A stretch of 64,000 nucleotides of DNA from Leptasterias polaris (GCA_037783415.1 JAZGTN010000002.1:2356001-2420000), one strand, 5' to 3'. Positions 1 through 13,600 are shown, counted from the stretch's first letter. Program-made: numbers and translations. Notes: generated by a model from the letters alone, not told the origin.

Positions 1-495
1 TCAAGAACAAATCTACGCAGCAAAGTAGATACATGTATATACACCATGACGCTGTTACAGTTAGGTGCATGACCTGCCTGGCTTGTTGCGGTTTTGTGAA
101 ACAAACAATGGACAAGGCTGCTAAACTGTCTAAACTATTGGCTGACATGTGAATATTTTGACTGAAGAATCTATACAATACGATACATGAGTGATGCTTG
201 TGCATTGAATGGCAGTTAGTAAATAGTACAATAGGAATAAGATACATGCAGGACCAGACTGGGGTTAAAAATGACATGCATGGCCCCCAAAAAACCCAAC
301 CTTGCATGCTGAAACGACGCCCTCTACAAGGTCAAAGGAAGACATTTCATTGGCTGATATTTGTGTGGGGCAAACATGTTTTATATTATTTGAACTCGGT
401 GATGGTGGCCTATGGAAGAGGTTTATAAAATCAGGTCAACGGTTGCCATCAGTGGATCATAAGGTGCCATGCAAATATCTGAAGACATGGCAAAC
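1..495. other. Intergenic, no gene seen
   Basis: AT-rich sequence with a weak match to the TAGACC MITE core ('acgccctctacaaggtcaaagg', 310-340). No convincing coding sequence. Confidence 0.5.
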
Positions 496-673
496 CCAGG
501 CCTGGAATTTCATCTTTGAGAGGGCAAGGCCATTTTCATTTTGCAAAGGGCGCTTCCATTGGAAAATCTTAAAGGCTATGGGAATCTTTTGAAGGGGCAC
601 CAAGGCCAAGACAAGGGCAACGAAGGGCAACGAAGGCCATGGCCTCCGTGGCCTCCGTGTAATTCCAGGCCTG
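496..673. mobile_element. MITE, CCAGGCCTGGAATT family
   Basis: Ends CCAGGCCTGGAATTTCA and GTAATTCCAGGCCTG; inside 'gaggccatggcctc'-type and 'aaggggcaccaaggccaag' sequence. Other copies: 15327-15495, 57391-57546, 58241-58418. Confidence 0.78.
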
Positions 674-1171
674 CAACCCATTCTCAAGTATGATATCATT
701 ACAGTAAGAGCCACACCTCCACTTCAAACAACTCCAGCGTTTAACAATAACAGAAGCCCGTAGGAAATGCTAGCTTTTCTTTGAAGTTTTTTGTATGAAA
801 AGCAAACTTTTTAGATTTGCCAGTCAGTGATGTTTTCAAAGACTCTTAGATTAATCAGTTTCTGACACATGAAATGCCTTTGAGCTGTGAAATAAGTGAT
901 TTGGGATAAAATTACCGCACTACCTTTGGAGCCGTATGTGAAAAAAACTTTGTGCGCAAGGCAGATGTGCACGTGTGGTGTGATTATTTACCAACAAGAT
1001 AATGCTTTATCATAATTATAGCTGATTGCCCCGTCATTCAAACAAACACAGGCTGAATACCTGTTACCCCCATTGAGACCTCAACTCCCAATGAGGAGAT
1101 ATAAATAGTCCCCAATCGAAAGAAATTTGATTGAACACTTCCCAAAGGAACACCTTGGCCCAATTTGGAAG

Positions 1172-1500
1172 AGCTGCTTAAGCAGAAAATATTGCTAATC
1201 AATTTTCTGCTGAGCAAAAACGAGCAGGATACCAGTCACAGTGGGTACATGTGAATTTGGCTGGTAACCTTATTCTGGTGACGTACATTTGTTGCGTTTA
1301 CATGTAGCTATTATTGTGCTTAAGCAGCCCTATGATAGAGGTGCTTAAGCAGAAAGCATTGCTTAACAATTTGTTATTAAGCAAAAAATTCGCAGTATAC
1401 CAGTCACAGAGGGTACACGTGGAATAGTATTTTGGCTGGTAAATAAGGACACATTTGTTGTGCTTAGCTACTTTTTGTGCTTCAGCAAATTTATAAAACT
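1172..1500. mobile_element. Two adjacent partial 'gcttaagcag' MITE copies
   Basis: 'gctgcttaagcagaaaat' at 1172, 'gataccagtcacagtgggtacatgtg' and again at 1340-1450 'gcttaagcagaaagcattgc', 'ataccagtcacagagggtac'. Same family as 5837-6032 without clean ends. Confidence 0.6.
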
Positions 1501-1615
1501 GGGCAATGTACCTTTGACTCTGGGCTAAAAAAGACTAGTGTTTGTTTCGCACAAAATCCCTGACCACTAAACTGAAAACTTGGGATATTTGACAGGGTGG
1601 GTTTGAATGTAAGAA

Positions 1616-1801
1616 CCAGTGTTGTACATTAGTTGAGACCACAAGATTTGAGACTGAGCCAAGACCGAGACTGACCCCTGCCCTCCCAAGGGAGATACCT
1701 CAATGTCTGAGACCAAGACGAGGACTAGCCTAGAATTCAACAAATCGGGTCTCAAGACAGGTCTTGATTCCGAGACAGGTCACAAGACCTACAACACTGG
1801 C
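1616..1801. mobile_element. MITE with CCAGTGTTGTA ends and GAGAC/AAGACC repeats
   Basis: Inverted ends CCAGTGTTGTA and TACAACACTGG, about 186 bp, filled with irregular GAGAC, AAGACC and GGTCTC motifs. AAGAAC on both sides may be the target duplication. Confidence 0.65.
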
Positions 1802-2219
1802 AAGAACAGGGTGGGTTAAAATAAAAGAGCTATGCTCCATGACATAGAATATTTGAATCCCCTCTAACATTTACAACTTCATCGGAACTGATGAGGAGCT
1901 TGCAGCAATCAATAATGGCAAACTTTCTATCCATAATATTTTTTAAGGAACAAGCGTTAACATTCAGACTGGAAAACATGCCTTTGCACAATGCACAGTT
2001 TGTCTTACAAATGGGGTACAAAGCAGGGAGAAAACAAACGATACAATCCAATACCACACTTCCTTTATAACTTGCAATGTATTATCTTGTAATCCCCTCC
2101 CTCCAACCCAAAACGTTCAATTGATAATGTATCACTCGTCAACAACTTGGATACTTCCCGTCCAAATGTGCATCTCTCCAGCTCTACTTAAGCTGCATCA
2201 TCAGCAGTCCAGCATTCTC

Positions 2220-2253
2220 CTGAAGACAAGCAGAGTATACCGTTCGAAACATC
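2220..2253 (+). ncRNA. Degenerate hammerhead-like element end
   Basis: CTGAAGA followed by a short hairpin and CGAAACATC. It resembles a hammerhead core (CUGANGA ... GAAA) with an extra base before stem II and a damaged stem. Probably the relic of a second Penelope-type family. Confidence 0.35.
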
Positions 2254-2564
2254 AAGACCACATCGGTTCTTCCCAGAACCAATACTTCTCCCAAAAGAGA
2301 TTCCATACATGGTTGTACTCGCAAGTTTACTTTTTATAGTTAACTTTTTATAGTTAACTTTTCAATTAATTTGTTTATAATTTTAAATATATTTTATTTA
2401 TTAAACATGTAATAGGGAATCTGAACCTTGGGCAAACCTTTCCCGGTAGTCACAGGTCCTTAATAAATATCTTTGGTCGATTTCGCAAAGAGTATATCAA
2501 TCTTAATTGCGGAGCAATATGTGATGTCACAGTACAACTCACTATGGCGATATTGACAACTCAT

Positions 2565-2885
2565 CGTAACGGGGCATGTCGCCTTCCGATTGGGCACTTT
2601 GGGCTATAAAAAGCTTTTGTTATGAAATAAATATGGTTGGAAAGATGTTTTAAAAGTAGAAAATAATGATTCACACAAATTAGGCTCGAAACTGTGTGGT
2701 TTTTCTTTTACTTTGTTAACTCACACGGTCTGCAATTTTGTGGAGTCCAAAAATGGCACACCAGGTACATTTGTGTGGGTCATTATATTCTACTTTTAAA
2801 ACATCTTTCCAATCGTACTCATTTCATAACAAACGCATTTTTATAGCCCAAAGCGCCATATCTGAAGGCAACGTGTCTCTTTAAG
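2565..2885. mobile_element. Foldback element, 'tttgggctataaaaa' family
   Basis: Left GCACTTTGGGCTATAAAAAG ... GAAAGATGTTTTAAAAGTAG mirrors right CTACTTTTAAAACATCTTTC ... TTTTATAGCCCAAAGCGCC. A second, mostly one-armed copy is at 44750-44955. Confidence 0.8.
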
Positions 2886-3960
2886 ATGAATCTCAGTGCT
2901 TTGTGAAATCCAAAGTTTTCCGGGAGCCTCTGTGGAAAGTGGTGTGCCAGGGAAGCAGATTCCACAGCATATACATTAAAAGACATCAAGAAGAGGACAG
3001 AGTAATTCTAAAAACATTTTTGAAGGTAGCAATTTTACAAAAAGTGTTCATTCAGCCGTATCTCTGAGAATTGTCATCCCTGATATTTGATAGGTACAGT
3101 GGAATTTGTCAGCGGAATTAATGATTTAACTTGAACTTTAGTATGTCTTCAATGTCAATATACAAATCCATCAGTTGCTTTCATTAGGCCAAGTAATAAA
3201 ATAAAATAAAACAGTTGATCGTCTTGGGGTTTTTTCAAAAAGGAGGAGGATGCGGGTCTTTTTATTTAAATTATTATTTTTTTTCAAGAAGGAAAGAGCC
3301 AGATAAAAAATTTGCTGGCTTTGTAGAACTTAGAAGTCTACAATATGGGTAAATTAAATCAATCGTTGAAAGAATGGTGCCAAGATGAAATGGAAGTACA
3401 TGAACAATTTAGTTTCTTTGGTGACTGACAAAAAAAAAGGATGCGGCTTCAAAAAAAGATGAGGGCGAGGACGTTCAACTGGTATTTTTTTTTTACTTGG
3501 CCCTAGAGAGAACTGGTGTATTTTTTTTTTTACTTGGCTCTAGAGGGGTCTTGCAAGTCTAATGATACATGTGCAGACAACAACACTTGGTGTGTTCATG
3601 TGACGTGTAATCGTAGTGTCCATGTTTTGCATGCAAGTTAACAATGGATACGGGCAAACATCAGTAGACAAACGCAAACTTTTAGTTGTATTTTTACCCC
3701 TGATTAACAACATTTCCCACTATATTGCAATTCTTGCAAAGTGAGATAAGTTGTCTGCCTCAAATTTTGGGAAAAAAAGGAGTAAGAAACATACCTTCGC
3801 AGTCATTTTTTGAGTCTAATGTGTTTCAACTCAATTCAACTCCATCAACGTTGTCATGTTGAATGCTAGTGCCCCAAAGTGACACACAGCTCTATGATTG
3901 CAAAACAAAATCTGACATGTGTGTAACTTGAACAGTTATATCTGTATCCGATCTATACAG
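2886..3960. other. Non-coding stretch with T-runs
   Basis: Several T(8-10) tracts, and a 38-bp partial duplication at 3480-3545 ('tttttttttacttggc..tagag'). On the minus strand AATAAA occurs at 3261-3266 and could serve VPS37, 1.2 kb after its stop, but this is a guess. Confidence 0.4.
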
Positions 3961-3964
3961 ACTT

Positions 3965-4470
3965 GCTGAACCTCTATCTTATCTTTGGTTTTACCATTTC
4001 ATGGGTGCCTTGAAGCACCAACGAGATGACCATGAGGCATTCAAAGGGAGTACCAGATAACATTCTGGAGGACTGCATGGACCAAAGAGTACCAATACAG
4101 CACTCATCCAGTTCATGTACCCATTGGTAACCCACATGGTACCCATGTTACATCTCCATGACAGGCAGTTGGTGCATAAGGGTACCCAATCAGCACCCAG
4201 AGCATGATTCCCAAAACAACATTTGAAATGAAGCTAGTTGACATAAAGGGTACCCAATCGGCACCCAGATGACGTTCTCATGGTACCCAAATATGCTTGA
4301 TTGCAAGGTGATCATAGCAGGTTGTACCCAGTTGACATTTGGTACATGTTAAGCCGGTAGCCATTTAGTGCATATAAAGTCTACCAAAGAGCCCCCATAA
4401 AGTACCCAGGTGGGCCTTTCATGGGTTCTCTCCTCTTGAAGGTGCCAAAAAGGTACCCAATTTGACCCCA
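3965..4470. repeat. Degenerate GGTACCCA-rich region
   Basis: More than ten GGTACCC or close variants, with 'aatcagcacccag' / 'aatcggcacccag' repeated about 75 bases apart. It lies just 3' of the VPS37 stop, so may be in its 3' UTR. Confidence 0.5.
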
Positions 4471-4486
4471 CAATTCAAGGAGAGCT

Positions 4487-4686
4487 TTACTGTTGGTAAG
4501 GTCCTAATGTAGGCATCCTCTGTGCCCCTGGTCCATACTGAGTACCTCCATATGCGTACGAGGGTACCGGTGGCCTCGGTGCTGGTCTCTGTGGCTGGTA
4601 GCCGTACGGCTGGTTACCTTGGGGTACATATTGCTGGTGATGTGAGGCTGGGTATGGGGGCATTGCTGAATTTGGGGTGGCTCCAC
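4487..4686 (-). CDS. VPS37: VPS37 last coding exon, Pro-rich tail
   Basis: Acceptor TTGTTTTCCAG; 66 codons and a TAA at 4489-4487. Encodes SGATPNSAMPPYPASHHQQY to PTLGPYQQ, a low-complexity Pro/Tyr/Gln/Gly tail. Such tails in VPS37B/C carry PPxY or P(S/T)AP-like ligand motifs; none is exact here. Confidence 0.85.
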
Positions 4687-7600
4687 CTGGAAAACAAAAG
4701 CAATATTAAATCTTTAAAGCAATTATAACATAATACAAAACTTAATTTTTACCTACGTATATGTATGATAAATGGAGTTATATAACAATTTTCATATTCG
4801 CAACCTGTCAGATCAGACCTTTCCTCACTCAATCTGCCTGCCATGATGCTGTACGAGCAATTGTCACATCAAGACTTGATAAATGCTAACTCTCTGCTCA
4901 TTGGACTCTCTGCAAAAGAAACCAAACGGCTTCAACGACCGCAAAACCGTGCCGCAATGCTTATCTTCCAGGTCCAGAAACACGAACACGTCTCTCCTCT
5001 GATCCGTGAACTTCATTGGCTCTGTATCTCAAAACGTATCCAATAGACCTTATGCATATGACGTCATTTGAGTAGGGCGCCCTCACCTAGAGGTCAAAAG
5101 GAAGATGTTCATTGGCCAGTCCTGTGCGCCGCGCGTACAAATCAGCGCGTTTCCATTGTTTCATCATCCCTCTAAGATGGCGGCTTGGTGACGTCAATGC
5201 ATAAGGTCTATTCAAACTGCTCACATTTGTCTTCAAATGCATCTTTGACATCAACCATGCACCACTGTACCTCAAAGAACTCGTAATCCCATATGTTCCA
5301 GCAAGGAGTGGACTGCAATCTGCTCAAGATAATAGACTACTCATCATCCCACACACTCGCACATTGTCTGGTAACCGTGGTTTCTATGCCGCTGGGCCAA
5401 CTATGTGGAACAAATTACCCTATAACATTCGTCATGCTCCATCACTGGCAGCCTTCAGGAAAGCTCTGAAGACACATTTATTTGACCCATAGCTTTTGTT
5501 ATAATGTTTTCTGCTTGTTAAGCGCTGTGATACAACTTTTGTAAGAGCGCTATATAAATGCTTTGTATTATTATTAGAGGGCATACAGAACCATGTGACA
5601 CAACCTGACAAGAAGGATTTTTGGCCATTGACAACAAATAGTGCCGACCGATTATATAACACAGGTCACGCACCAGTTCACACAGCCAATATTTTGTGAG
5701 GTGAAATTAATTTGTATGTAATTTACCCATAGGGATTCGATCCCATGGTGTGCCAGCGCGGTTATGTGTGTGCAATTAGAGTGCTCCCTCTAGTTCTATT
5801 ATATAACTCTATGGTACGATAGCACTTGAGCATACCAGGGCCCAATTTCATAAAGCATGTAAGCACAAAAACTTGCTAAGCACAGACAAATATTGCTTAG
5901 CAGAAACTGGTTACCTGCCAAAACTCCATAAAGTTTACATTGTTGTGACTGGTCCCCAACTCATTTTTTGCTTAGCATAGAAATTTGCTAAGCAGTATTT
6001 TCTGCTTAACAGCTTTATGAAATTGGGCCCAGGCGATAACCATGTCCTGCAGAAACCATACATCATCATTGCTTTATCATACATACATGTCTGTGTTTGG
6101 GGAGCTCGGAGGTTAACTTCCATTACCTTGGGGAGTTAGTAATGCCTGTCCGACCTCATCCTATGCTATATTTGTATAACCTGACTTTTGAAAATAACTG
6201 CTGCAGTCATAAACAGTTTAAAGACAACCACCACTTCAAAAACTTAATTAGATGGCGTAGCAATAAGATTTAACAAATGCAAAAAAAAAAAATGCTATTG
6301 CAAAAAAAAAAAAAAAAAAAGGCGTGTTCTACTTGTTCTTACTCCTGAAAACGAGCAGAGTATACAGTTCAAAACGTCGAGACCACCCACCGACTCTTTT
6401 CAGAGCCAACACATCTCCCTAAAGAGATTTTACACATGGTTGTACATGTACCGGCTAGTTTACTAGTTATAGTTACTTCTTGTTCTACATACTTTGAGGA
6501 GCTGGTTGTGGCTGCTGTCGCTTGGTCAGTATCTCCTGCATCTTTTCAGACTTGATGTGTCTCAAGTGAGCCGTTTGTCTCTTGGGTATGAACTTCTCCA
6601 GGAAGTCTTCCACTGTGATGTCCCCCTTAAGGAAGTCATCTGCAACTTCCTGGGAAAGACAGGGATAGAGATTTGATGAGTGTGTAGTGAAATTCCATTA
6701 ACAGCTGTTGCCTTCCCCTTTTGTGTAACTGTACTTGGAATGTCAACTGTGAATAATCACAATGGACTCTCTACTTTAGCTAGGAAGAGCCCAAAAACCC
6801 CAAGTGTTATATAAAGGCATTTAGTTAACTTCTTTTGTGTATGCATAGAGCATACCCTAATCCTTTAATTGTTGTACATAGGCATATAAAAACCCATGGA
6901 GGCAAAGACTCTCTCACTCTTCTCCAGCTTTCAAGAGAGACAAGTTAGCTCCTCATTTTAGCTAGTTGTAATTTATTTAGGGTTAGCTTTTAGATGGTCA
7001 TCCAAAGGCCGGTTGGGAACTGAATTGGCAGTAAATCACTCCTAGACAGCAACCTTCTGGCTTGAGGACACCATAGTCTTTTAGGTATTTTCTCTAGGCA
7101 TAATTACTATAGATAAGTTTGTAAATATATTAAACCACATTATTTGACTGGAGTGTAACGGACCAGCGTAACAACGTCAACAGGAGGCCAGTTAGTCACC
7201 CAAGACGCAGAAGTAGGGTAAGAATAATTAAAGTAACCATTCACCCTATAAGTGTTTCATCATGAACAAAAAAAAACTCCCATAAAATGAATCTTAGATC
7301 TGAAATTGAAAAAACAAGAAAAGTCGTGTTTGGTAAACACAAATGCCCCGCAAGCCAGTCCGTTTCTTTACATTTGACCATTTTGGTGATCCAGAAAAAC
7401 AATAGGCTTCAGGATCCTGTGAAAAATCCACACACCAGTTTGGAGTTCACATACCAAGTCCTTCTGAAGTTATCACTGGGACATCACTTTTTTTTTAAAG
7501 CCATAAAACAGTTTAGTTTTAGCCATAATAATATTGACCAGGGGTGGGGGGTAATATACTTCTGAGGGATACCAACACCGATCCCCATCGAGTCATTTGT

Positions 7601-10600
7601 ACTATCTAGTTCTGTGGGGAAAATAATTTTGACCCTTGACTTCTGCATTGTAAGGCGAAGTCCAATCTACTTTCATGTATTGAGTTTACTGTAATCAATG
7701 AAAAAACAATAAAGGTGGTCTGTGCTGAAAACTGATAAACGAAATGTATAGTTATCAATTTGAAAGAATTAACATGTGAAATGAAACAGAAAAAAAGAGT
7801 GCAATACAAGAGTAGTTGCATGTTAGATTGTTATTGGCTCGGGGATCCCAAGACCAATCCACAAACCAAGTTTGGAGTTGATATGACAAGTACATCTCGA
7901 AGTATTACTCGGACAACATTTCCTTTGTTTTAGCCATAATGACCATTTGTTTTTGCCTATAGTCCAACATCGGGGATCGGGGTGGGGGGATCCCAGGACC
8001 AATCCACACAACAAGTTTTTAGTTGGCATTTGAGTCCTTCTAAATTGTGATACGCACGCACGCACGCACGCACACACCCAAGTGTGTAACAGCCTGCAAT
8101 CGTGGACCCTCCTTTGTTCAACTCTTTGTGATAGCAACCTTGGACCACAATGCTTTCCTTTGTGATAGCAACCGTGGACCTATTGTCCTCTTTTGTTATA
8201 GGTCCCCGGTTTGAATGTGGTTACCTACTCACCCACACACCCACGCACACACACACACAGAAGGACATGTCGGAAACAGTATGCCCCTTCGGTGGCTTCG
8301 CCACCGCGGGGCATAAAAAAGTAACTACATGTGGAAATAATAATCATAATAATAATACAATAATCATTTTGAAAACAGAGAGAACAGTCGCTTGAGTAGA
8401 CTCTGACTGATTGGGGTCCAGTCATGACCCAAAACAGATATTTTACTTTCATATCATTAAACATGTGTTACTTCTGTTTGACACACAGTCTGCATTCAAG
8501 ATTCGGTGTAAATGGTTAGTCCAGTGGCACTTGTAATCGACAAAGAGGTCCTTGGATTACCCCGCCATAAAAACCAGCTTTTTTGTTCTAGCAGCTTTTG
8601 AAGTTGGTATTAATGGGCAGTGAATTACTGCATAGTACAGGAAGAACAGCCCACTCTACGGTAAATGGCAATGAGTTGTTGTATGATTGGCTCTGAGGGC
8701 CAATATTTCATAAAAGAGCATAGAAACATCATTTTGCAAATTGACCATCTGATATTCCCTTTGGTTTAATTGAGAGGCTGTTTGGAACCCGCCATTGCGT
8801 AGAAAACAAACATTATATCTTTTCAAATTATTCACAACATTTTTACGGTACATCTGGATGTCAAGGTCATAAAGACTGATCTCTTTGTTAAGCCCACAGA
8901 TAAACATCAATACCTCCACTCAACCAGCTGTCACCCCAGACACTGCAAAACCAGCATAGCCTACAGTCAGGCCCTCAGATTCCGTCGAATCTGTTCTAAT
9001 GATTCTGATTTTTTCCACCACTCACAGGAACTTAAGAAACACCTTGTTTCCAGGGGTCATAGCTCCCTAGCAGTCCATCGAGCGATCCAGAAAGTCAAGG
9101 CTCGTTCTAGGGAGTCTGTACTCTCCAAAGGACCCAGGCAACAACGGAGTTCCAAAGCGAAAGTTCCTTTTGTTGTTACTTTCCACCCCTCACTTCCTCC
9201 CATTCGTAAAATAACCAGTTCTAACCATCATATTCTTCACACATCAGATCGGCTTCAACGTGCTGTACAGGAAGAACCCATAGTTGCCTACCGACGCCCA
9301 CCCAGTCTCAGGGATCTCATCGTCCGGGCAGAAGTTCCCCCCATTAATGATGATGTTAATCCCCCTTTGCCACAGGGTACTTTTAGGTGTTCCAACACGT
9401 CCAAATGCATCGTTTGTAGACAACACATCAGGGAATCAGACTCCTTTACCAGCCATACTGGTGGTACCACCCACAAGACAAGGGGTCATGTCACCTGCAC
9501 CACCACTAATCTAATCTATCTAATATCTTGCAGAGTCTGTGGTGTTCAATATATAGGTGAAACAAGAACTACACTCAAGAGGCGTTTCTATGGCCACAGA
9601 TCCACAAACAACACCCAAAAGCTGGATACACCTGTAGGACACCACTTCAACCTTCCTAACCACTCCATTTCTGACATGAATTTACAGGGCATTGAGGCAC
9701 TAGGTAACTGCAGAGAGACTGTCCGTCTGAGTAGGGAAAAACTTTGGATAAGGCGCATAAAGACCACTCAGCCCCATGGTTTGAATATCCAAGAAGGAAA
9801 TGACTAATAACCTTTTGTTTTTGCCTTCTCCTTTTCCCACACAGTTATCCACTTTATTAGTCTGCCCTTCATTGTATTAACTAATTATTTACCTCTCTTC
9901 TAACCTTCCATTTTGTCCTTTGTGTTCCCAACTTCTTGTGGTCAAGCTATCCCCTTCCCTTCATAACCCCGCCCCCCTTTGTTTTCATAATCCCTGCTTA
10001 CCCCCTGCCTTCTCTGAATGCTTTCTGCTTTTCTCCCTCCACTCTCTCTATTCATGTATTTCCACTTGACTACTCTTGCAACTCTTGTCTGCTTGTATGT
10101 GTGTTGTGTGTTGTGTGTTGTCATTTAGCCTTCGAGAAAGACTCTGCTAGGGTCGAAACGTCAGGCCACTAACTTATTTTTTGCGTTAAACATCTTCCTG
10201 ATAGCATTTTGGACATGTGGGACAGTTGCGGTTTGAGTTCCAATACATGTGTAAGTCTTGTGTATATGGCCGAGCGGATAAGAACACCGAACTCAAGCTC
10301 TGGTGTTTCTGATCAGCAGAGTGTGGGTTCGAATCCCAGTCGTGACACTTATGTCCTTAAGCAAGACACTTAACCACATGCTTCGTCCTTCGGATGGGAC
10401 GTTAAGCCGTAGGTCCCGTGTGTTGTGTAATGCACGTGAAAGAACCCAGTGCACTTATCGTAAAGAGAAGGGGTTCGCCCTGGTGTTCCTGGTTTGATTG
10501 GCTGCATATTGCGCCACAGCACCTTGTAAACCATTACATGGTGCTATGCAAAGGAATAGGTCTCATACTTCAACACGTAACTCCACATACCTTGTAGGAA

Positions 10601-13600
10601 AAATACTGAGCGCTTTGAGACACCCATCGGGAGTATAAAGCGCTATATAAGAACTGCGTATTATTGTTATTATTTATATTTGTGCAGTTTTACAATGTAT
10701 GTATCATAGTTTCTTGTACGGTAGTTTTATGTACTGTAGTTTCCAGTTCCTATTTTAGTACACATTAACCCTCCTACTGTTCGCAACATTTTCAAGTGAG
10801 TTGACCAACTGCCAAAGTTCAACTGCCAAAGTTGTGTATGGTGGCACAACTGTGCACAGAACTAACTGTGTACTGTGTACATGCATTCCCTCATGGTATC
10901 ATATTGCAAGGCTGGCATAGCTTATCTATCATTCAAAACCACAGTGAATGGTATTGAATGGTCAGACAGCAAGAGGGTTAAAACAACTCTAAGGGTGGAT
11001 GCAACTGAAGTGTTTGGATGAGGAAATAGTTATGGAAAGAGTGCTTATTTAAAGGAAAAGGCACACTATCAGTATATCATAAACATACCAGTCCTTTAAT
11101 CTTTGAAGACAATAAATTTGCAATTAATATATTCCTACTTTACTATAAGAGAATAATAGCATGTTATGATTCGATCATTGTTGTATACATTTACTAAGTA
11201 GTTATCAAATACCTTCCACCCTTGTGGTGTGTCATGACCGAGCCGTCTAGAGCACCAAACTCAAGCTTTGGTGTTCCTGATCAGCAGAGTCTCGGTTCGA
11301 GTCCCGGTTGTGACATTTGTGTCCATAAGCAAGACACTTTACCACAATCGCTTTGTCCTTTGAATGGGAAAGCTGTAGGCCCCGTGTTATGTAATGCACG
11401 GAAAAGAACCTTGTGCACTTATCATTAAAAGAAGGGTTTAGTCCCGGTACTTTCTGGTGTGGTTGGCTGCAGATTGCGACACACGGTGCTATATAAATGG
11501 GTCTCATAATGGACCTCTACCACATTTTGTCATTTGAGTAGGGCGCCCTCGGCTAGAGGTCAAAAGAAGATTGCCCATTGGCTCACCCTGTGCGCAGCGC
11601 ATACATAGATGTGCGTTTTCCATTATTGCATCATTGTTTTACCTCTAAGATGGCGGCGTGATGATGTCAATGCATTTAAGGTCTATTCAAAACTTTGCAT
11701 ACCTGTCCTGAAAATACAGAACCTAAGAAAAGTGAACTACATGTACAGATCCATGGCGTATTATAACTGCTTTGTATTAATCTATCAACAATACCTAGTC
11801 TTAATTACCAGGAAACAATTCATAACACGAGATTGGGTATTGATTTCACTTACTTCTGAATCCTCTTCTGCATGTGCAGTGGCTGCTTGAAGCAAGGCTA
11901 GGGCAGTGTCCAATGAAGTCTGGTCTTTTACCGATTCTGAGGATGACACAGAAAGTAATTAATATAATAATAATACCCCCCCGAACAAAGATATTGACAA
12001 AATAGGGAGACTGCCAACATAGGGCTAGATAGCTCAGTTGGTAGAGCGCCGGCACGTTAAACCGGAGGTCGTTGGTTCAAATCCCGCTCTAGTCAATTTT
12101 TCTTTGTTCAACCCAAAATCAATAATAATAATGGAGACTTATAATGCGCCATGTCTGTCACTAGTGACACTCCTGGCACAGAGCTCTAACTAAGCCCACA
12201 TCTGGGAGCCACATACAAAACAGAAGGTGAAACAACTTGTTAAAAGAGATGGGTTTTGAGTTCGTCCTTGAATGTGAGGTAGGAAGTCTCCTTTCTCAGT
12301 TTGATGGGTAGTGAGTTCCATAGGGAAGGACCGGACCGAGAGAAAGATCGGTTTCCCAAGGAGTGATGTGATATCATTTTTATTTGGGTTGTTACACTTA
12401 CACTGATGAGTGATAAGCACTTTCCCAATATTGCAAAAACAAATCCACTCAGTGCTTTCTGAATATAATCGGATCTGGATTCATATATCATATCTGACAG
12501 TCAAATGAAGTATATGAATAGATCTATTTTTTATAGATTTGGGACAGCTTCTGGGCTCAAGTTCACGGCTCTCCTAAACCCAAGGCAGTGTCTCAAATGT
12601 TGGGCACATTATAGGCCTTGAATTTCCCTCTTGAAGGGGCACAGCAGTTTTCCTCTGGTACGGTGCACTTCTTGAGGAAAATGTCAATTTGTATTGGGTT
12701 TTAAAAAAAAGGGCAACCACAGCAAAAGCACAGGGCATTTGCTGTGGGTGCCGTGGGTTAATTTAAGGCCTGACATTATACAGTAGGTGCAAAGGAATGT
12801 TCTCGTGGCATAGTGTTAGCCAGAGGGGTGTCTGGGTGTCTTTTGGACACCCCATTTTAAATTTGGACACCCTGTTTTATCTGTCATTTACATGTAAATG
12901 TATTGTAAATGAACAATTTGGACACCCAGTTTTTTAATTTCCAGCAAATTTGGACACCCTTTTACCAAATCCTGACTAAAACCTTGTCTCGTGGGCACAC
13001 GTCTGCAATCCTTTGGACCACCAGAACATTCCTCTAGAGCTCATCATCGTGCCGAAGTACGAGAGCAAACCTACACGAGTGAATATGCACACTACTTTTT
13101 GGAAAGTTTCAATTGAACATTCTGGCGGTCCAATGGAACGGTCCATGTGTACAGCTGGAATAGACCTTATGCATTGACGTCACCAAGCCGCCATCTTAGA
13201 GGTAAACTGATGATGAAACAATGGAAACGCGCTGATTTGTACGCGCGGCGCACAGGACTGGCCAATGAGCATCTTCCTTTTGACCTCTAGGTGAGGGCGC
13301 CCTACTCAAATGACGTCAGGTCTATACTTATACGATCCAAGAGCGATCCTACCATTCCAACTTTTTGAGACACTCCCTAAGCACAAAGTTGGCACTTACA
13401 GTAGCAGAACATGGATTTTACATATTAATTTTCACTTAACCCTTTTAACTTGGGCCGTTGTAGTAAAACAATAAATAAAGTATGAAATCTAAAAATTGCC
13501 GCAATTTTTTTCCAAAGCCTTGTGGGACGTAAACAATTTGATGTAAATTTAGCACTACATGTACATGTACATGTATGCTTTTTAGTGGTGTATAATGTTA

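Noticed and set aside
9244..9514. Minus- and plus-strand ORFs other than the Penelope frame
   Set aside because: They are shadows of the Penelope-like coding sequence, which alone carries recognisable domains.
10125..10170. Full, active hammerhead ribozyme at the Penelope 3' end
   Set aside because: The GAAAC string and stem are present but the CUGANGA core is replaced by TTCGAGA; kept only as a hammerhead-like candidate.
12025..12096. Possible functional tRNA gene
   Set aside because: The cloverleaf is recognisable but lacks U33, has a mispaired T stem and is embedded in a dispersed repeat with several copies.
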